Positions 33,750 to 46,460 of a stretch of DNA of 64,000 nucleotides are shown piece after piece (within the stretch, counting starts at the first letter, position 1; every line of letters starts with the position of its first letter). Where the stretch lies: the NCBI RefSeq assembly GCF_032062135.1, contig NC_092860.1, forward strand, positions 123,307,772-123,371,771. Direction: 5' to 3'. This stretch comes from Pyxicephalus adspersus (taxonomy: Eukaryota > Chordata > Amphibia > Anura > Pyxicephalidae). The translations under genes were made by a program, and so were the position numbers. The notes under the pieces were generated by a model that worked only from the letters and a program-made list of their open reading frames with translations, did no database searches and was not told where the DNA came from.

Positions 33750-33862
33750 TGAATTGTAAGCTCTTCGGGGCAGGTTCCCCTCCTCCTGTGTCATTGTTAG
33801 TAACTGCCAGCAATTTGTAATATGTTGGCGCTATATAAATACTGTTTATTATTAATATTGGG
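33750..33862 (+). repeat. SINE-family copy with tail
   Basis: AATTGTAAGCTCTTCGGGGC then TTCCCCTCCTCCTGTGTCAT and TGTTGGCGCTATATAAATAC TGTTTATTATTAATATT. Confidence 0.85.
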
Positions 33863-34501
33863 AGAGATTGGATGTTTTGGGGAGGCCCATGTCATGTAAC
33901 AAAAAAAAGAAGTAGTAGAAATCTTAGCATAAGGGCCACATCTGTTCCTATGAAGTCAATGTCCATTTCTGAGTGTTTTCACTGTAATTAAGTAAAACAG
34001 GCTGTGAACCAGGAGAGTACAGTTGTGATTATTGCCAGAAATGACATTCATGTTTACGTATCTCACTTAATGGAAAAAGAGCCAGTCTTTTTTGCAAGAA
34101 TCCAAGTACATACTGTATATTATTGTGAGAGGGAATCTGGCTTAGTTATATATTCTGAATTGGCATAGTTTAGAGTGTAGCTTCCCTGGTGAATGACTTC
34201 TCAGTTATCTTTATTGCTTACAATGTGTCTTCCAAAAAATCATGCCACGTTTCTTCTGTGCATAAAAAGTCTTAAAATATTGTAGGGAGGGATCTGGGTG
34301 GGAGCTTTATTTCTGGCCACTGCAGACAATACTAATACAACAGCGCCATCTATAGGATTGCTGGGTCATTTAGAACCTGCACAACAGTCAATACACAAAC
34401 TGCTTTAAGAAGAATCTCGCTTCCACATAATGTTTCCATAAACTTAAAGTACTTTCCCAACTATTTCCTTTTTAAAAAAGTAAACTACATACAAGTGACA
34501 T
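33863..34501. other. No recognisable feature
   Basis: AT-rich sequence leading into the microsatellite at the gap edge. Confidence 0.4.
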
Positions 34502-35140
34502 TTATATATATATATATATATATATATATNNNNNNNNNNNNNNNNNNNNNNNNNNNNNNNNNNNNNNNNNNNNNNNNNNNNNNNNNNNNNNNNNNNNNNN
34601 NNNNNNNNNNNNNNNNNNNNNNNNNNNNNNNNNNNNNNNNNNNNNNNNNNNNNNNNNNNNNNNNNNNNNNNNNNNNNNNNNNNNNNNNNNNNNNNNNNNN
34701 NNNNNNNNNNNNNNNNNNNNNNNNNNNNNNNNNNNNNNNNNNNNNNNNNNNNNNNNNNNNNNNNNNNNNNNNNNNNNNNNNNNNNNNNNNNNNNNNNNNN
34801 NNNNNNNNNNNNNNNNNNNNNNNNNNNNNNNNNNNNNNNNNNNNNNNNNNNNNNNNNNNNNNNNNNNNNNNNNNNNNNNNNNNNNNNNNNNNNNNNNNNN
34901 NNNNNNNNNNNNNNNNNNNNNNNNNNNNNNNNNNNNNNNNNNNNNNNNNNNNNNNNNNNNNNNNNNNNNNNNNNNNNNNNNNNNNNNNNNNNNNNNNNNN
35001 NNNNNNNNNNNNNNNNNNNNNNNNNNNNNNNNNNNNNNNNNNNNNNNNNNNNNNNNNNNNNNNNNNNNNNNNNNNNNNNNNNNNNNNNNNNNNNNNNNNN
35101 NNNNNNNNNNNNNNNNNNNNNNNNNNCCCCCCCCCCCCCC
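34502..35140. other. Assembly gap (597 N) bordered by (TA)n and C14
   Basis: (TA)n at 34502-34529 runs straight into N at 34530-35126, which exits into a C tract at 35127-35140. Simple-sequence DNA on both sides is the likely cause of the gap. Confidence 0.98.
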
Positions 35141-37186
35141 ACCTTTTATTACACTTTAATAAAATTATTTAAAACTACTTCATGTAGTTTACATGTCAAT
35201 GAAAAGACTGTAACTTTTTCAGTTTACCTAAAAGTTACCTTTTATTATTTATACTTTGAAAACTAACTATTCAGGCTGGTCTCTTAGAGTATTGCTGTTT
35301 GGCTTCCAAGGAGCCCCTGGATCTAAGGGTCTTCAAAGATCATTCTCCTGCCAAACGATACAAGCGTATCCTAATAGATATTCCAATATAAAGTGTTTTT
35401 AGGGGTGGAGGGATTTGGATCTAACAACATCGTATAGTTAGGAGATTTGACTATATAAAATATGTTTTTTGCCTTGAGTAAAAGAAAATGTTGTTATGTC
35501 TATGTATATTTCTTGTATATTCCTGGCCTTTATTCTCCTCACCTCATTATTGGCTACAAAGTAAAATGGACATCTGCATGTGGGCAATAGGGAGGCGATT
35601 AGAAAATGTATACAGTGCAGCAAACAAAAAGTACTAGGTGGCCATTCAGATAATTCAGCACCAGACATAATAAGGTGGTTTGGGCATCTGGCAAGAAAAC
35701 GTCTGCATGTCCACAGTGTAATGCTTACCTTAGGTATCTACTACTAGAAATCCCAAAATTAAAATTTCCCCTTTAAGCCTAGCTCATTCCAACATACTGT
35801 CAGCAAATGAAAAGCCTATTGATTTATCAGGGGTGTAAGTGGCAGAATATTTAGGTCCAGTATTTTAAAGCTCTTTCTTTTATAGATCATGTTCAAATAT
35901 GAATGCATAATTGAACATACAGTATGTAGAATATTTTAAAATGGTTCATTGTGTTTCATGCTTGAGGCATAGCTTTGGAGTCCTTTGAGACCAACAGGGC
36001 TGCTGGAGTGTCCTCAGGTAGCCTAGCTAACTAGTTCAGAATTGCTGCTCTGCTGAGCAGAGAGAGGCAGCAAATTAGCAATTCAGTAACAAATGAAGGC
36101 TTTTGAAAGGAAAAGCATTAGAAGCCTACAGCAATCTCTTCCGTCCCTATATGTTACTTCCCTGGGAAGATATCCAATTTGAACAGACCCTGCTTTTGTG
36201 TTGACGTAGCTTCATCTTTTTTGATTTTTTAGCTTGATTCCGAGAAACTTCTTCATTCGACTGCAATGTTGAACTTGGCAAAAGCTGGACCACAAGGATA
36301 AGCTGAATCATTTCACCTCGTCTCTGGGCTGGGAAAACAGCTTTGCAGAGAGTGAAAAATGACAAATGCAGCAATGACTAGACTGGGCCTGTGAACTATT
36401 ATTTGACATGATTGCTGGTCCAGGGTCCTGACATAATAGAGGGGCATTAAAAATTAAAACATACCTGAAACCTAAATGCTTTCTTTATACTTGTTCCAGT
36501 TTTATCCTGGTCATCAAACTTCTAAGATATCCAATACATGCTTATGTTTTTCAGTAGGAGAATGAACTATGAATTTTAACATTATATATTACTGTAAACA
36601 TAAAGTTGAAGCTTGGTTAAAAGTCATCTACAAATGTACTTTATTTTGCAAAGAATAAAACTATCATTCCAGATCCTTTCTTACTTAAGACACTGATCAG
36701 AGAGGCCACATCATTGCTGTTGCTGAAATGTTTCCAAATTACTTCCAAGCAGGAGGTGCTATATTTACTTTAACACATGTTCTGTGTCATTATCTCATCA
36801 GAGGTCAGACTGCTAGAAGTGTAGTGAACTTCTTCTGATGAACTCAGCTTCCTACAATAAAATAGGATTAATTTAGGAGATTTGGTTCATTAGAAGGGTT
36901 TACGGAACTGGGAACTCTAAGGAAATGCTGGAGTTGCCAGCAAGGAAATGTTGGGCCAGTTACAGGAACATAGCAATAATTTGAAACCCATAACTGCATA
37001 ACTATTAACTTACATAACTACTAACTGAATATAACACTATTCTGAACAAACAGTCTCCGTTTTAATCTTTAATGATTGATATTTGCCACATAGATGTTTT
37101 CTATTGCCATGCAAGCATCGGCCTCTCCCCATCTCTTTATAGGGCTGCTTCTGAGGTTTCATGCAGAGACAGTGTCCCCGCAAGAA
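35141..37186. other. Long stretch without recognised feature
   Basis: AT-rich. The segment 36190-36372 is more balanced in composition and contains a 75-codon minus-strand frame, but without acceptor/donor pairs I can defend. Confidence 0.4.
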
Positions 37187-37265
37187 AATTACCTATATTT
37201 AATGTACAGTGCTGCGAAATATGTTGGCGCTATATAAATACTGTTTACCAATAATATTAATAATA
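37187..37265 (+). repeat. SINE 3' tail
   Basis: CTATATTTAATGTACAGTGC TGCGAAATATGTTGGCGCTA TATAAATACTGTTTACC then AATAATATTAATAATAG. Tail only. Confidence 0.85.
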
Positions 37266-37452
37266 GTCATCATAACTATATGTGCAAAAAATGGTATAAA
37301 GCATAAGTTTAACACATGTAAAGGAAATAAAGTAAATCAAAACAATGTAGGTCCTTTTGAAATAAATACTTACATTTAATCTACCTCCTAGCTGTGCAGA
37401 AGACACTATGTTTGCTACTATATTCTATATTCACCATTTTAAATCCTATCTT

Positions 37453-37474
37453 CCTAAAATCTTAAGATTTTAGG
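37453..37474. repeat. Perfect 22-bp palindrome
   Basis: CCTAAAATCTT directly followed by its complement AAGATTTTAGG with no spacer. AT-rich, so chance is possible. Confidence 0.9.
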
Positions 37475-37583
37475 GAAATACCAGCGATACCGCAATACTT
37501 GTGACATTATTCAGGTTTGATGACTGTCCAGCTGTGGAAAATAGGGGGCAGCCTGAATACATGTGACAGATGGTAAAGGAAAT

Positions 37584-37818
37584 AACTAGATCAGAGTCCC
37601 TCAATCTTTTTAACATAGGAGATGGTTTGATGGCCAGTGGGAAGAATGTCGCCTAAATTGTTGGCCATTGGGAGGAATGTCACCCTTACAGATAGCCAAA
37701 AAGATCCCTTAAACTGCTCTGAGAGTCATAAACTGCTCTTTGCTCAAGGAACCCCTAACAACCTCTGGAGGAACCCTAGGGTACCACAGACGCCTAGTTG
37801 AGAAACACTGAACTGGAA
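37584..37818 (-). mobile_element. hAT-type MITE (GTTGAGAAACACTG end family)
   Basis: Element 37592-37810 (219 bp) from CAGAGTCCCTCAATC to AGTTGAGAAACACTG, imperfect inverted ends. Flanks AACTAGAT and AACTGGAA match at 6 of 8 positions, consistent with an old 8-bp duplication. Interior GCCAAAAAGATCCC and GGAGGAACCCTAGGG is the reverse complement of motifs at 39121 and 46255, and has a local direct repeat around TTGGCCATTGGGAGGAATGT. Confidence 0.8.
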
Positions 37819-39120
37819 GTCATTGGCTACACAGTGTCAGGATGGGGTTGTGTAGTTTTCCAAACTTATCTATTCCATACCATTCTCAAAAGTTCCAGTG
37901 ACCTTTTACAATGTATGGACGTGTATCACATTAAAGGTTCGTACCAAAAACTATTTTTGTAAAAAGTGATAGCTACTTCACATGTCTTCCAAGGTATTTA
38001 CTAACATTTCCACTGAGAAAATCTGCTGTCAGAGTCTTTTACTGCACAGAGGTGTAATTGAAAAGACAAAGCAAAGTGTCCGTAGATAGAATCTCCGGAT
38101 GTCTTTCAATGCTGTGAAAAATAAGAGATTGTGTTTGGTTTTTCTTGGTCTCATACTGCAGTACTTATATAAGATTGTTTCTAGATGTGTTACATGGCTG
38201 GTTGAAGCGGTGCTGCTACCTAGAGCGATTAAAAAGAAAATTAACAATTTTTTAATGATGATTTTTCATGTTGTGTAGTCATCCAATCTTGTACCTGCCT
38301 CTGTACTTCCGTCTTTGTATTTTTCTTTCTTTCTGTTTTCTTGTGGAATTAACTTTGGCTCTTTCAAGAACCTAAAAAACAGGCACTGAGTAATTATGTA
38401 GAACCAGCAATATGGTGCACAGATGCATAAACTAACATCTCTCATTCTTTTCATTGCATGATAGGATGTTGGTTGTGCTTTTATGATGGGCATCTGAGCC
38501 ATAGCTCCTAATTGTGGTTTACAGGATGTAGCTAATTAGACCCGAGTGACTACTTGTGTAGTTATTCTCCTTAACAATTCAAACCCTATGTCCCAGCGAT
38601 TCAGGCAGCAATAATAATACATACTGCTATTAATTTAGGAATAAAGTTTTTTTTTAAGGGGAAACTGATTTTTGTTTACATATAAACCAAGTCAAATTTT
38701 CCTTTTAGCGCGACACCACTGCTTAATCCTATTTAATGAGCTTTTCCACCCTGGCAGAATAACAAGTAAACTGCCAACTTCTTTCCTGAGTAGAAGTAGC
38801 CGTGTAGTCCAGGCTGTCCAAAGTATCATACTGAACACTTTACCCAAGCATGGAATAGCACAATGCACAGCAGTATGGTTCAGTTAATTCATTTTTCAAT
38901 AGCATTGCAGTGCATATCAAGAATGTAGCAGTGTTGCAGTTTAGCCAAGCACACCACAATTACAGTGCATTCCAAAAAAAAAAAAAATAGTATCTGTTTT
39001 TAATTGGATGATGTTTGTTGACAGCACTCTCATTTTGAATGAGCTGCCTAACTCAGCAAACCCCAATACACAAACAAGCATGTTGCAGCATCCTGCTATC
39101 TCCTATGAATAGTTCTAGAT
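37819..39120. other. No recognisable feature
   Basis: AT-rich, with an A13-class run near 38977. No supported gene. Confidence 0.4.
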
Positions 39121-39365
39121 CATTGTTTCTTAACCAGGATTCCTTGAGCAATGAGCGATTTGTGACACTACTAACACCAATGATCTTTTTGGCTATCTTT
39201 ATTGGTGGCATTCTTTCCACTGGCTTGCAATGTAAGTGACATTGTTCTTATTCTTTTCACATTCTAATATACTGTGAGCTGTGGATATAGTAACTATATA
39301 ATGGTTTCCTTAAGGAATGAACGTTATTTTAGGGGTTCCCTAGTGTTAAAATAGTTGCGAAAGCC
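39121..39365 (+). mobile_element. hAT-type MITE copy
   Basis: Starts CATTGTTTCTTAACCAGGAT, includes TCCTTGAGCAATGAGC, ACCAATGATCTTTTTGGCTA, GGTGGCATTCTTTCCACTGG and AATATACTGTGAGCTGTGGA, and ends near GTTAAAATAGTTGCGAAAGC. Same family as 37592-37810 and 46255-46460. A TSD was not identifiable. Confidence 0.75.
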
Positions 39366-39554
39366 TACCGTAGAGTAACTATGTCATTGTAATGTGACAT
39401 GTTAGTTGTACTTTCTGCTTGTTTGTTTTTCTTCTAGACTATGCAGTTGTTTTCAGTTGACCTTTTGCGATTTTGAGCTTCCTTCAACCACAGGAATGTA
39501 GCAAAGGAAATGTTTTTCAGTGTCCTCGGTAAACACTTAATGCCATAGTACACA

Positions 39555-39652
39555 AAAAGTCCAGAAATGTTGGTTTTCTGGATCACTCAACTATACTGAT
39601 GAAATTGTAACCTCTCCAACCTTGGAGAGATTTAATAAATCAGGCCCATTGT
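39555..39652. mobile_element. Palindromic MITE, 5-bp-TSD family, right half only
   Basis: TTCTGGATCACTCAACTATA CTGATGAAATTG ... CTCTCCAACCTTGGAGAGAT TTAATAAATCAGGCCCA. Left arm absent. Confidence 0.75.
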
Positions 39653-40414
39653 CCACAACTGATTTTCATTAGTTATTTTAATATACTTATGTGTGAGTCA
39701 GTGGATTTAGTTTGTGAATGAGATTTACTACCTTGGAGATCATACCTTTAGGATTGGGTTGTACTTAAACACTTTTGCATGCACTAAACATATAAAATCA
39801 ACACATAAACTTTAACTTAACTTTAGCAAGATACTTTAATTATTGCTTTGCTTGCAGTTACAATCTTTAAAAACTAGAACAATAATTTAAAGATGGACAA
39901 AGGTTGGTAAAGATGGTAAACTCCAGAAAAATAAAGGAAGTCATAGTAGTATTATATTTCCTGCTTCCCATTGTTGTCAGACCTTAATAGGCCAGTTAGG
40001 AAGAATCAATTTGTACCCATTGATAAAATCATGGATTAACATCAGGAGAAAACTCCTAATGTGCTCTGTGTACTCTGATTAGTAAACAATAAGATTTTTC
40101 CTAGTGATAAACACGCTGCTTGATGTTTTTAACTAACCACAAATTAGAACGGATGTTATGGAGGCTGCTTGCTTCTGGTACCATTCCAAAAAAGATAAAT
40201 ACATAATGCACATAGAGAATTAAGTTTAGTAATTATTTCTTTTTTTCCTTTAAATTTTTTTTTTTTAAATTACCTTTTTTTTCACATTCTACTTAGAAAG
40301 GCACTTCTGGAAAAATGATTTTATATTTGCAAATAATACAGGTATACACTCCATTTTAGTTACAATGAACAGAATTGGATTTTTTTGTTTTTTATTATTA
40401 GAAATATGTATGTG

Positions 40415-40420
<6 letters not shown>
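39653..40420. other. No recognisable feature
   Basis: AT-rich stretch with T runs near 40256-40280. Confidence 0.4.

Positions 40421-40469
<49 letters not shown>
40421..40469. repeat. (TA)n microsatellite
   Basis: About 24 uninterrupted TA dinucleotides preceded by an imperfect TATGTGTATATG start. Confidence 0.98.
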
Positions 40470-40471
<2 letters not shown>

Positions 40472-40668
40472 CAAACTAATAAAAAGTTGGAGGTCATTAA
40501 TAAACAGGTGGTACAGCAACTTCTTCGGTGGTGGCGATGGTATGTATATTGATGCTATTTGCAAAATATATATCAGGGCTCCTAAACAACCAAAAGGAAA
40601 TAAACTTCAAAACAAAACCTAACTTTGTCCCGCCAATCGTTATCCAAGCCTTTGCAGCTTTGACTGTA

Positions 40669-40982
40669 AGGCTACAAACACACATCAGATGATTCTCGTT
40701 CGATAATTGCTTTAGGGCTGATATCAGTTGAGAATCTGGCGTGTGTACAGCGCTCGTCCAACGTTTTTCATGCATCTGTCCAGGTAGATCCACTAACAAA
40801 GAACAATCCTAATGAAAGTGAAGAGGAGAGAGCGCAGCGGGGTGCTGATTCATTGTTCTGCATAGAGCAGAACAGCACTGTATGTACCACACTCATTTAC
40901 ACATCTTTCAATCTTTTATCATTGGAAAGGATCATGTAAGATCCTTTCCAATTACAATTATTGAACGTGTGTAGGCAGCCTC
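40669..40982. mobile_element. TIR MITE (ACACACATCAGATGATT end)
   Basis: Left end AGGCTACAAACACACATCAG ... GTTCGATAATTG pairs with right end CAATTATTGAACGTGTGTAG GCAGCCT in inverse. Interior has a perfect 13-bp stem ATTGGAAAGGATC (40921-40933) with its inverse at 40940-40952. A decayed relative lies at 4128-4325. No coding capacity. Superfamily not assigned. Confidence 0.8.
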
Positions 40983-41785
40983 TAAGCTTGTGCAAGCCTA
41001 GTGCTTGAGAGCTATAAAATTCACAGATTCTTGACATCCTAATTGCAGTGAATTAGTGAACATGATCTCTCAGTCATGTGCATTGCACTGCTGTTCAGGT
41101 TTGCTTGTTGAACTACCTGCGGTACCATCTGCCTCTCCAACTGGACCTTTATCTGCTGCTGTAGAGACAGATTATTATTATTTGCTGTTTTCTCCCCATT
41201 TAAGCTTCTGGTCGCCTCTTGCAGTACCTGTTGGGCACTGTTGCACTGTTTTAGTTCCTTATGTCATTTAACAATAGTTATCTGTCACTGTAAGGTACTG
41301 CCGGCATCTAATAACCAAGTTCTAAGACTAACAGGCTGAACTTATTGAAGCATGCATGAGATGGGGACATCCAAGAACAGTCCAACCAGGTTTGTCCTCT
41401 ACTTGTATTTAGCAAGGTAGAAAAAAAAAACCATAGTTTTAATGTAGGAGGACTTTGTACAGCAAGTCTTCCAACCAAACTCAGCTCAGGTCTGCACTAA
41501 AAGGATATTCCATAATTGGTTGCCCAAAACAAATGAGAAACAGTTGTACTCTTTTTAGTGTTCTGTCAGCCATTTCACATAACAGCAGACTTCCACAGCA
41601 GAGAGAAATAGTTCTCAGTATTAGTCAGCTCCTGTACATAAAGGGCTGTGCATAAGAGAGAAAAATAATACATTTGGCTAGGAATAGGAGGCTTTATCCC
41701 ACCAACATGCCACAAAGCTTACAAGCACCAAATCCCCCAAAAAGTTTGTTTTCTCTATATCAGTCATGAATCCTGGGGCCCCTCA
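40983..41785. other. No recognisable feature
   Basis: No supported exon or repeat. Confidence 0.4.
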
Positions 41786-41790
41786 CCATG

Positions 41791-42010
41791 GGTCTGACTT
41801 TTTGACGCTCTCTAAGACTGGAGGGGATACACTTTTATCAGTGAAGCTGGGTGATCCAAAAAACTGGAATGGATCTGGTCTAGAATTAAAAACATTTGTA
41901 AACAAATTGCAAATGACTTTAAGAAATCCATTCCAGGTTTGTTAGATCACCCAGGTTCACTGATGAAAGTGTATCCTTTCCAGCCTAGGAGAGCTTTAAT
42001 AAATCTGACC
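41791..42010. mobile_element. Palindromic MITE, 5-bp-TSD family, complete
   Basis: From GGTCTGACTTTTTGACGC to GCTTTAATAAATCTGACC, with arms AGCTGGGTGATCCAAAAAAC and the inverse GGTTTGTTAGATCACCCAGG. Flanks CCATG (41786-41790) and CCACG (42011-42015) agree at 4 of 5 positions. Confidence 0.88.
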
Positions 42011-42015
42011 CCACG

Positions 42016-44069
42016 TGTAGGTGAGAACCCTAAGTGACACAGCTACCCCCTTCTGCAATCCTGCCAGCCAGTGGCTCTGCAAACAAATTTAGCACACTGA
42101 AATGGCAGGTAATTGACGAGGATTGTGACGTGGTGAGGTCAACTGAATCCTGGTTTATTTAAGGTTTTGAACGGATACATTTTTAAACAATGTGTTTACA
42201 AATACAAAAGGGAACTAGTTTGTCCATTCTTGATCAAAGCTGATCATTCATGATCTTATTCTATCACACTATATTAGCCCAGCTTCCTCCTAAGCAGGAA
42301 CTCTCCAGTCTCACAAGCATTCTGATTTAGGACAAGAAAGGGGAAATGGTAAAGGTAGCTGTTGAATTTAAAGGTTTTATACTCTATCCAATCATTCTGT
42401 CTCCCTAAGAACATTTGTTTTGGGATGTTCTATATTTTGTCCTATAGACATTTATTCATCACCTGATCCAGCCAATATTAGCACATAGGACCAGCTCTGA
42501 TTTATATCAGTGAAGTATGTGTCTATATAAATGGTAAACATCATAACTGTAATGGTCTTACTTTGGCTTATAGCAATCCAATTTATACTAATCCAAGCCG
42601 TGTAAGTTCCTGGATTTAAGTTGTGTGCTGGCAGCTCAATAAAATAAAACAATAAAAAGCAGCTTTTTGCTGCAAAATTTACTTTGAATCTTTTCAGCAA
42701 AATGATTGGTAGCATCAACCCACTTCTTCACATCTAATTGATCTAATTTTTTCCTAATAATAATTACTTTTTCCTCTTTTTAGCATCCTCCCTGCTAAAC
42801 TGACTAGCTCCGTGTGTTTCTTTTCTTATTTGAACTTGTATAGGAATAGCAGAAAGCTAAAACCAAGTCAAATTGAGGTACTTAGGCTGCTATCATTAAA
42901 TAAAAAAATAAATTATTGTAATAATGAATTCAGAACTCCATTAGTTTGTGCTTTTTATATCCACCTAAAGATTAGTTTTAAAATTTGTTTTGTATTTTGC
43001 TTTTCACTTTTACGTTTCTATTGGACTGCTATGGTACATTTTAGGAATGTCTCTCCCAGAATGGAATAAACACGTAATATTTATCTCAAGCTGCAGATCT
43101 CTTGGTTATGTCATGTCTCATTATGGGCTGTTATTAACATGAACCTTGTCTCTAAGTGAAGCGAAAATCATGAGTTAAACTTTCTTTCTACATTAAACGG
43201 TCTTCCATTGGCTGTCAGCTTGTTTTATGGTCACAGGAGGGTTGTGTCCCTTTTCAGTCCAATAGCTGGACATTTCCAGTTGCAGTGTGAGAATTGTTTC
43301 CTGTTTATGATGGATGGTGCAGGGTCAGCCAATGTGATATTTGTTTGTAAGTGGAACAGCGGTCAACAGGACTCTTGGCAAACAGTCATAAATCACATTT
43401 TACTCCAGCGGTTAAGGGACTTCTGAAACAAATGCAGAGTTCTGTATATTGTAACAGGCTCAGTAGTTTTGTGGGAGGACAGGTGAGACATTTCATGTTG
43501 CTTAAAATCTAAAGTAAAAACAATCAATGTATGGAATTAGGTACACCAAATGAAAGATTAGCTACGCACTTTTCAATAAGGGTCCCTTGTGCCTGACAAT
43601 AGTTTAAATACAGTTCCAGTAAAATCCAGGCCAAGACCTAGTGGTATGTCTTTAAAGGACAAGTATTCTGGTATGTACCCCCACAAGGAAACACAGCCTG
43701 TGCAGTCAGAACTTGTCTCTGACTCCAGAATCCAAAGTTTTCACCAGAGAACCTTCTATGACAGTCCACAGATTGCTATATTACCTTTTTATCCCTATTG
43801 GGAAAACATTTGGGTGTGTAAATGTAAACATCTAAAGGTTCATTTATTATTTTTTATTAATAGATTATTAATAAACAAATATCGTGACTTCAAATTACAC
43901 AGCACTGTGTATGAAATACATTAAATGTACATTCATATATATGAAATTATATCATTATAATTATTATTCTTATATAAGTACCCCTTCCTACTTAATAATG
44001 CAACCAGTAATCCTTTCCCAAAATAAATCAGGTAGTGCTGTGTGGCCTGTATAAATCTCAGTAATAGTA
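42016..44069. other. Long stretch without recognised feature
   Basis: AT-rich. The frame at 43208-43426 has a balanced composition but no defensible splice boundaries. Nothing else recognised. Confidence 0.4.
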
Positions 44070-44545
44070 CAGGTGTCCCTGGGTTATATGCGAGATAGGG
44101 ACTGTAGGTTTGTTCTTAAGGTGAATTTGTATGTAAGTTGGAACAGGTACATTATTTTAATAGATGCAATTAGGACAGATGTTTGTCTCAACATATTTTA
44201 GGCTGCACGATGTCAATTACTGTATAAAATCCTCACTGTGAGTTAATCACAAACATAGCAAAAAAGGAAAAAAAAAAAACTTTATGGAGTTATGGAGCTT
44301 AGACATTCAATAACTTCTGAAGCAAGCTAGGCTTTGATATGCAAATAGAAACAACTGCAAAGTTTGTCTTGGTCATTAAAGAGTTACCAGAGCTTGCAGA
44401 AGAGCTCAGTCCCAGCTGTGTTTAGCAAAATATTTCTTCTGCAAAACCACCCCCCTCCAAGCCTTTGTCCTGCACAGGAGCTAGCAGGGAAGCCCCGTTC
44501 GTATCTAGGAGTCGTCCATATGTCAGATGTCCAGGGGACTACCTG
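44070..44545 (-). mobile_element. TA-flanked TIR element, uninterrupted copy
   Basis: A 476-bp element starting CAGGTGTCCCTGGGTTATAT and ending CCAGGGGACTACCTG, with TA on both sides (44068-44069 and 44546-44547). Contains GATAGGGACTGTAGGTTTGT, TAAGTTGGAACAGGTACATT, CACTGTGAGTTAATCACAAA and GTATCTAGGAGTCGTCC. TA flanks fit the Tc1/mariner group, as a non-autonomous member. It is the reverse-oriented, uninterrupted paralogue of 59736-61313. Confidence 0.88.
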
Positions 44546-44547
44546 TA

Positions 44548-46254
44548 GTTTATTTCTGTACTTAGAAATACACACCAAAAATATACTAGTACCAAGTCTT
44601 ATTGTGTGCTCTGGGCTCCCAAAATAAAATGTTTTTCAGATATACTATATAACTAATTAATTTTTTTCTCTCCCACCTGTTACAGTCATTTCATGTTGCC
44701 CTGGCTTCTCTCTCTCTTCAGCTTCCTAACTAGAAATTAGAACAATCAGGGCAGCCCAGATCTTGGCACTATTAGGAAATGTCTAAATCTTATTTTGCCT
44801 TACCTAGGGGCACACAGGTTTGTACAATACCCATAAATGCTTGGATTGTAGTATTATATTAGTACTAGTTCTAGATGACCAATATTTGATACTGACAGAT
44901 GGACTTTATACAGGCAATGCTATTCACATTCTTTTATGGCCGCTAGTAGAATAATTCTTTATTATTATGGCTTGCATATGTTTACCAGCAATTCAGTGAC
45001 ATATACAAGCCATATCAAATGTGAATTTAAGTTAAATATTACAACAATTCAACACACTATACACTTATAAGAAATATACACCAATGATTGATTTTTAGGT
45101 TAATATATACATTCTTTTTAAAATGTTTCTGTAAATGTGTCAGTGAAGATTCCTTACCTATCCAGGTCATTCTACAGTTAGTCACATTTACCTGCTCTTG
45201 TTATTGTAGTGCTGAACATGTTTCGCAGCTCTCCAACTTTCTTTATCAGTTGTTGGAGTTTATGTAACCTGTTTCCTAAAAACAACTCCACATTCTGCCT
45301 TATATTTCTGTCCCTCTCTGATTCAATCTCACATATGTATGGGTTGTCCTCATAAGTATGGAGAATTTGTATTTAGATAACTGAAGACAACATAGACTGT
45401 AATAGTCTGGTAACTTACTAGAACTATTACAGGTTACTTTTAAATAGATTCAAACATACATGATGGAATTGGTCCAGTGCACCTGGAGGACATTATTTAA
45501 GCAAGAACTGTACTCCTAAGCCATGCTTACTATAAAAATGTGAAGTGGTAAAGTGTTTATTGTGGTTGTGAGGAATGGTTGGATCATGTTGACCTTTTCC
45601 ATGACTGGTTTTAATCTACCCAAACAGAGCTTAGGGGTAAACAAGTCATTACGGATATAATGCTGGATCACATACAACTTTTTACTCATTTCTTCGCAGC
45701 AACATGATAGGACTCATTTTTTGTTTTAAACATTTGAAATAGATTTTTTTAATTATGTTCATCACATCATTACAATGGAAAACTTTTACACTTTAAATGA
45801 TAGTAGCCGGGAAGTTAATGATGTTGGACAGTTTGTATATATGAAAAGAGTGTATTTTTTATACAAGATGCATCAAAACTAAATACTCAGAGCCTAGTCA
45901 GAATTAAATACTAAGAGCCACATAGTACACTGGCAGTAAAGAACAGTGGTGAATTAGCTTGAGGTCCTAGTAGCCTTGCTTTTCATTTCATAGCTGTACC
46001 CCAATGGGATGATGTCTGTTGCCATTCTTGTCTCTTATTCACAGGTTTCCAATTATCATCTAAACATTTAAAACAACATATACCTAGATTATAATCCTCA
46101 GGTCCTAATATTTAAATTTTAAAGCAGTAAAACATCAACTCATTATCAGGAGACTGGGCATTCTTTAAGAGAGGATCATAAGCTGGAGACATATTACATG
46201 AGACTGCTAGAGCTCAGGCTATAACAACCCCTTTGAGCAATTTGGATCTATCTG
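44548..46254. other. No recognisable feature
   Basis: AT-rich. At about 45218 AACATGTTTCGCAGCTCTCC may be a degraded relative of the CGTCGGG dispersed motif. No gene supported. Confidence 0.4.
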
Positions 46255-46460
46255 GTCAGTTTACCAGATACCAATGATCTTTTTGGCTTTTTGTAAGGGT
46301 GAGATTCTTCCCACTGGACAGTAATGTAAAATACATTCTTCTTACTGATCACCACACAATGTACTGTGAGCTGTGGATATAGTAATTATAGTGGGGATTC
46401 CCTGAAGACCTAAAAGGTATTTAAAGTGGTTTCCCTATGTTAAAAGGTTGAGAAACACTT
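46255..46460 (+). mobile_element. hAT-type MITE copy, left end eroded
   Basis: ACCAATGATCTTTTTGGCTT, GGTGAGATTCTTCCCACTGG, AATGTACTGTGAGCTGTGGA and the end AAAAGGTTGAGAAACACTT match 39121-39365 and, inverted, 37592-37810. Confidence 0.75.

Noticed and set aside
36147..36374. 75-codon minus-strand frame in a patch of balanced composition
   Set aside because: Could be a conserved non-coding element, but I see no splice pair or recognisable peptide and cannot test conservation.
37453..37474. 22-bp perfect palindrome as a regulatory site
   Set aside because: AT-rich and isolated; one such palindrome in 64 kb of AT-rich DNA is not persuasive without conservation.
43208..43426. 72-codon frame with balanced amino-acid composition
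   Set aside because: No convincing acceptor and donor in phase; no family recognised.
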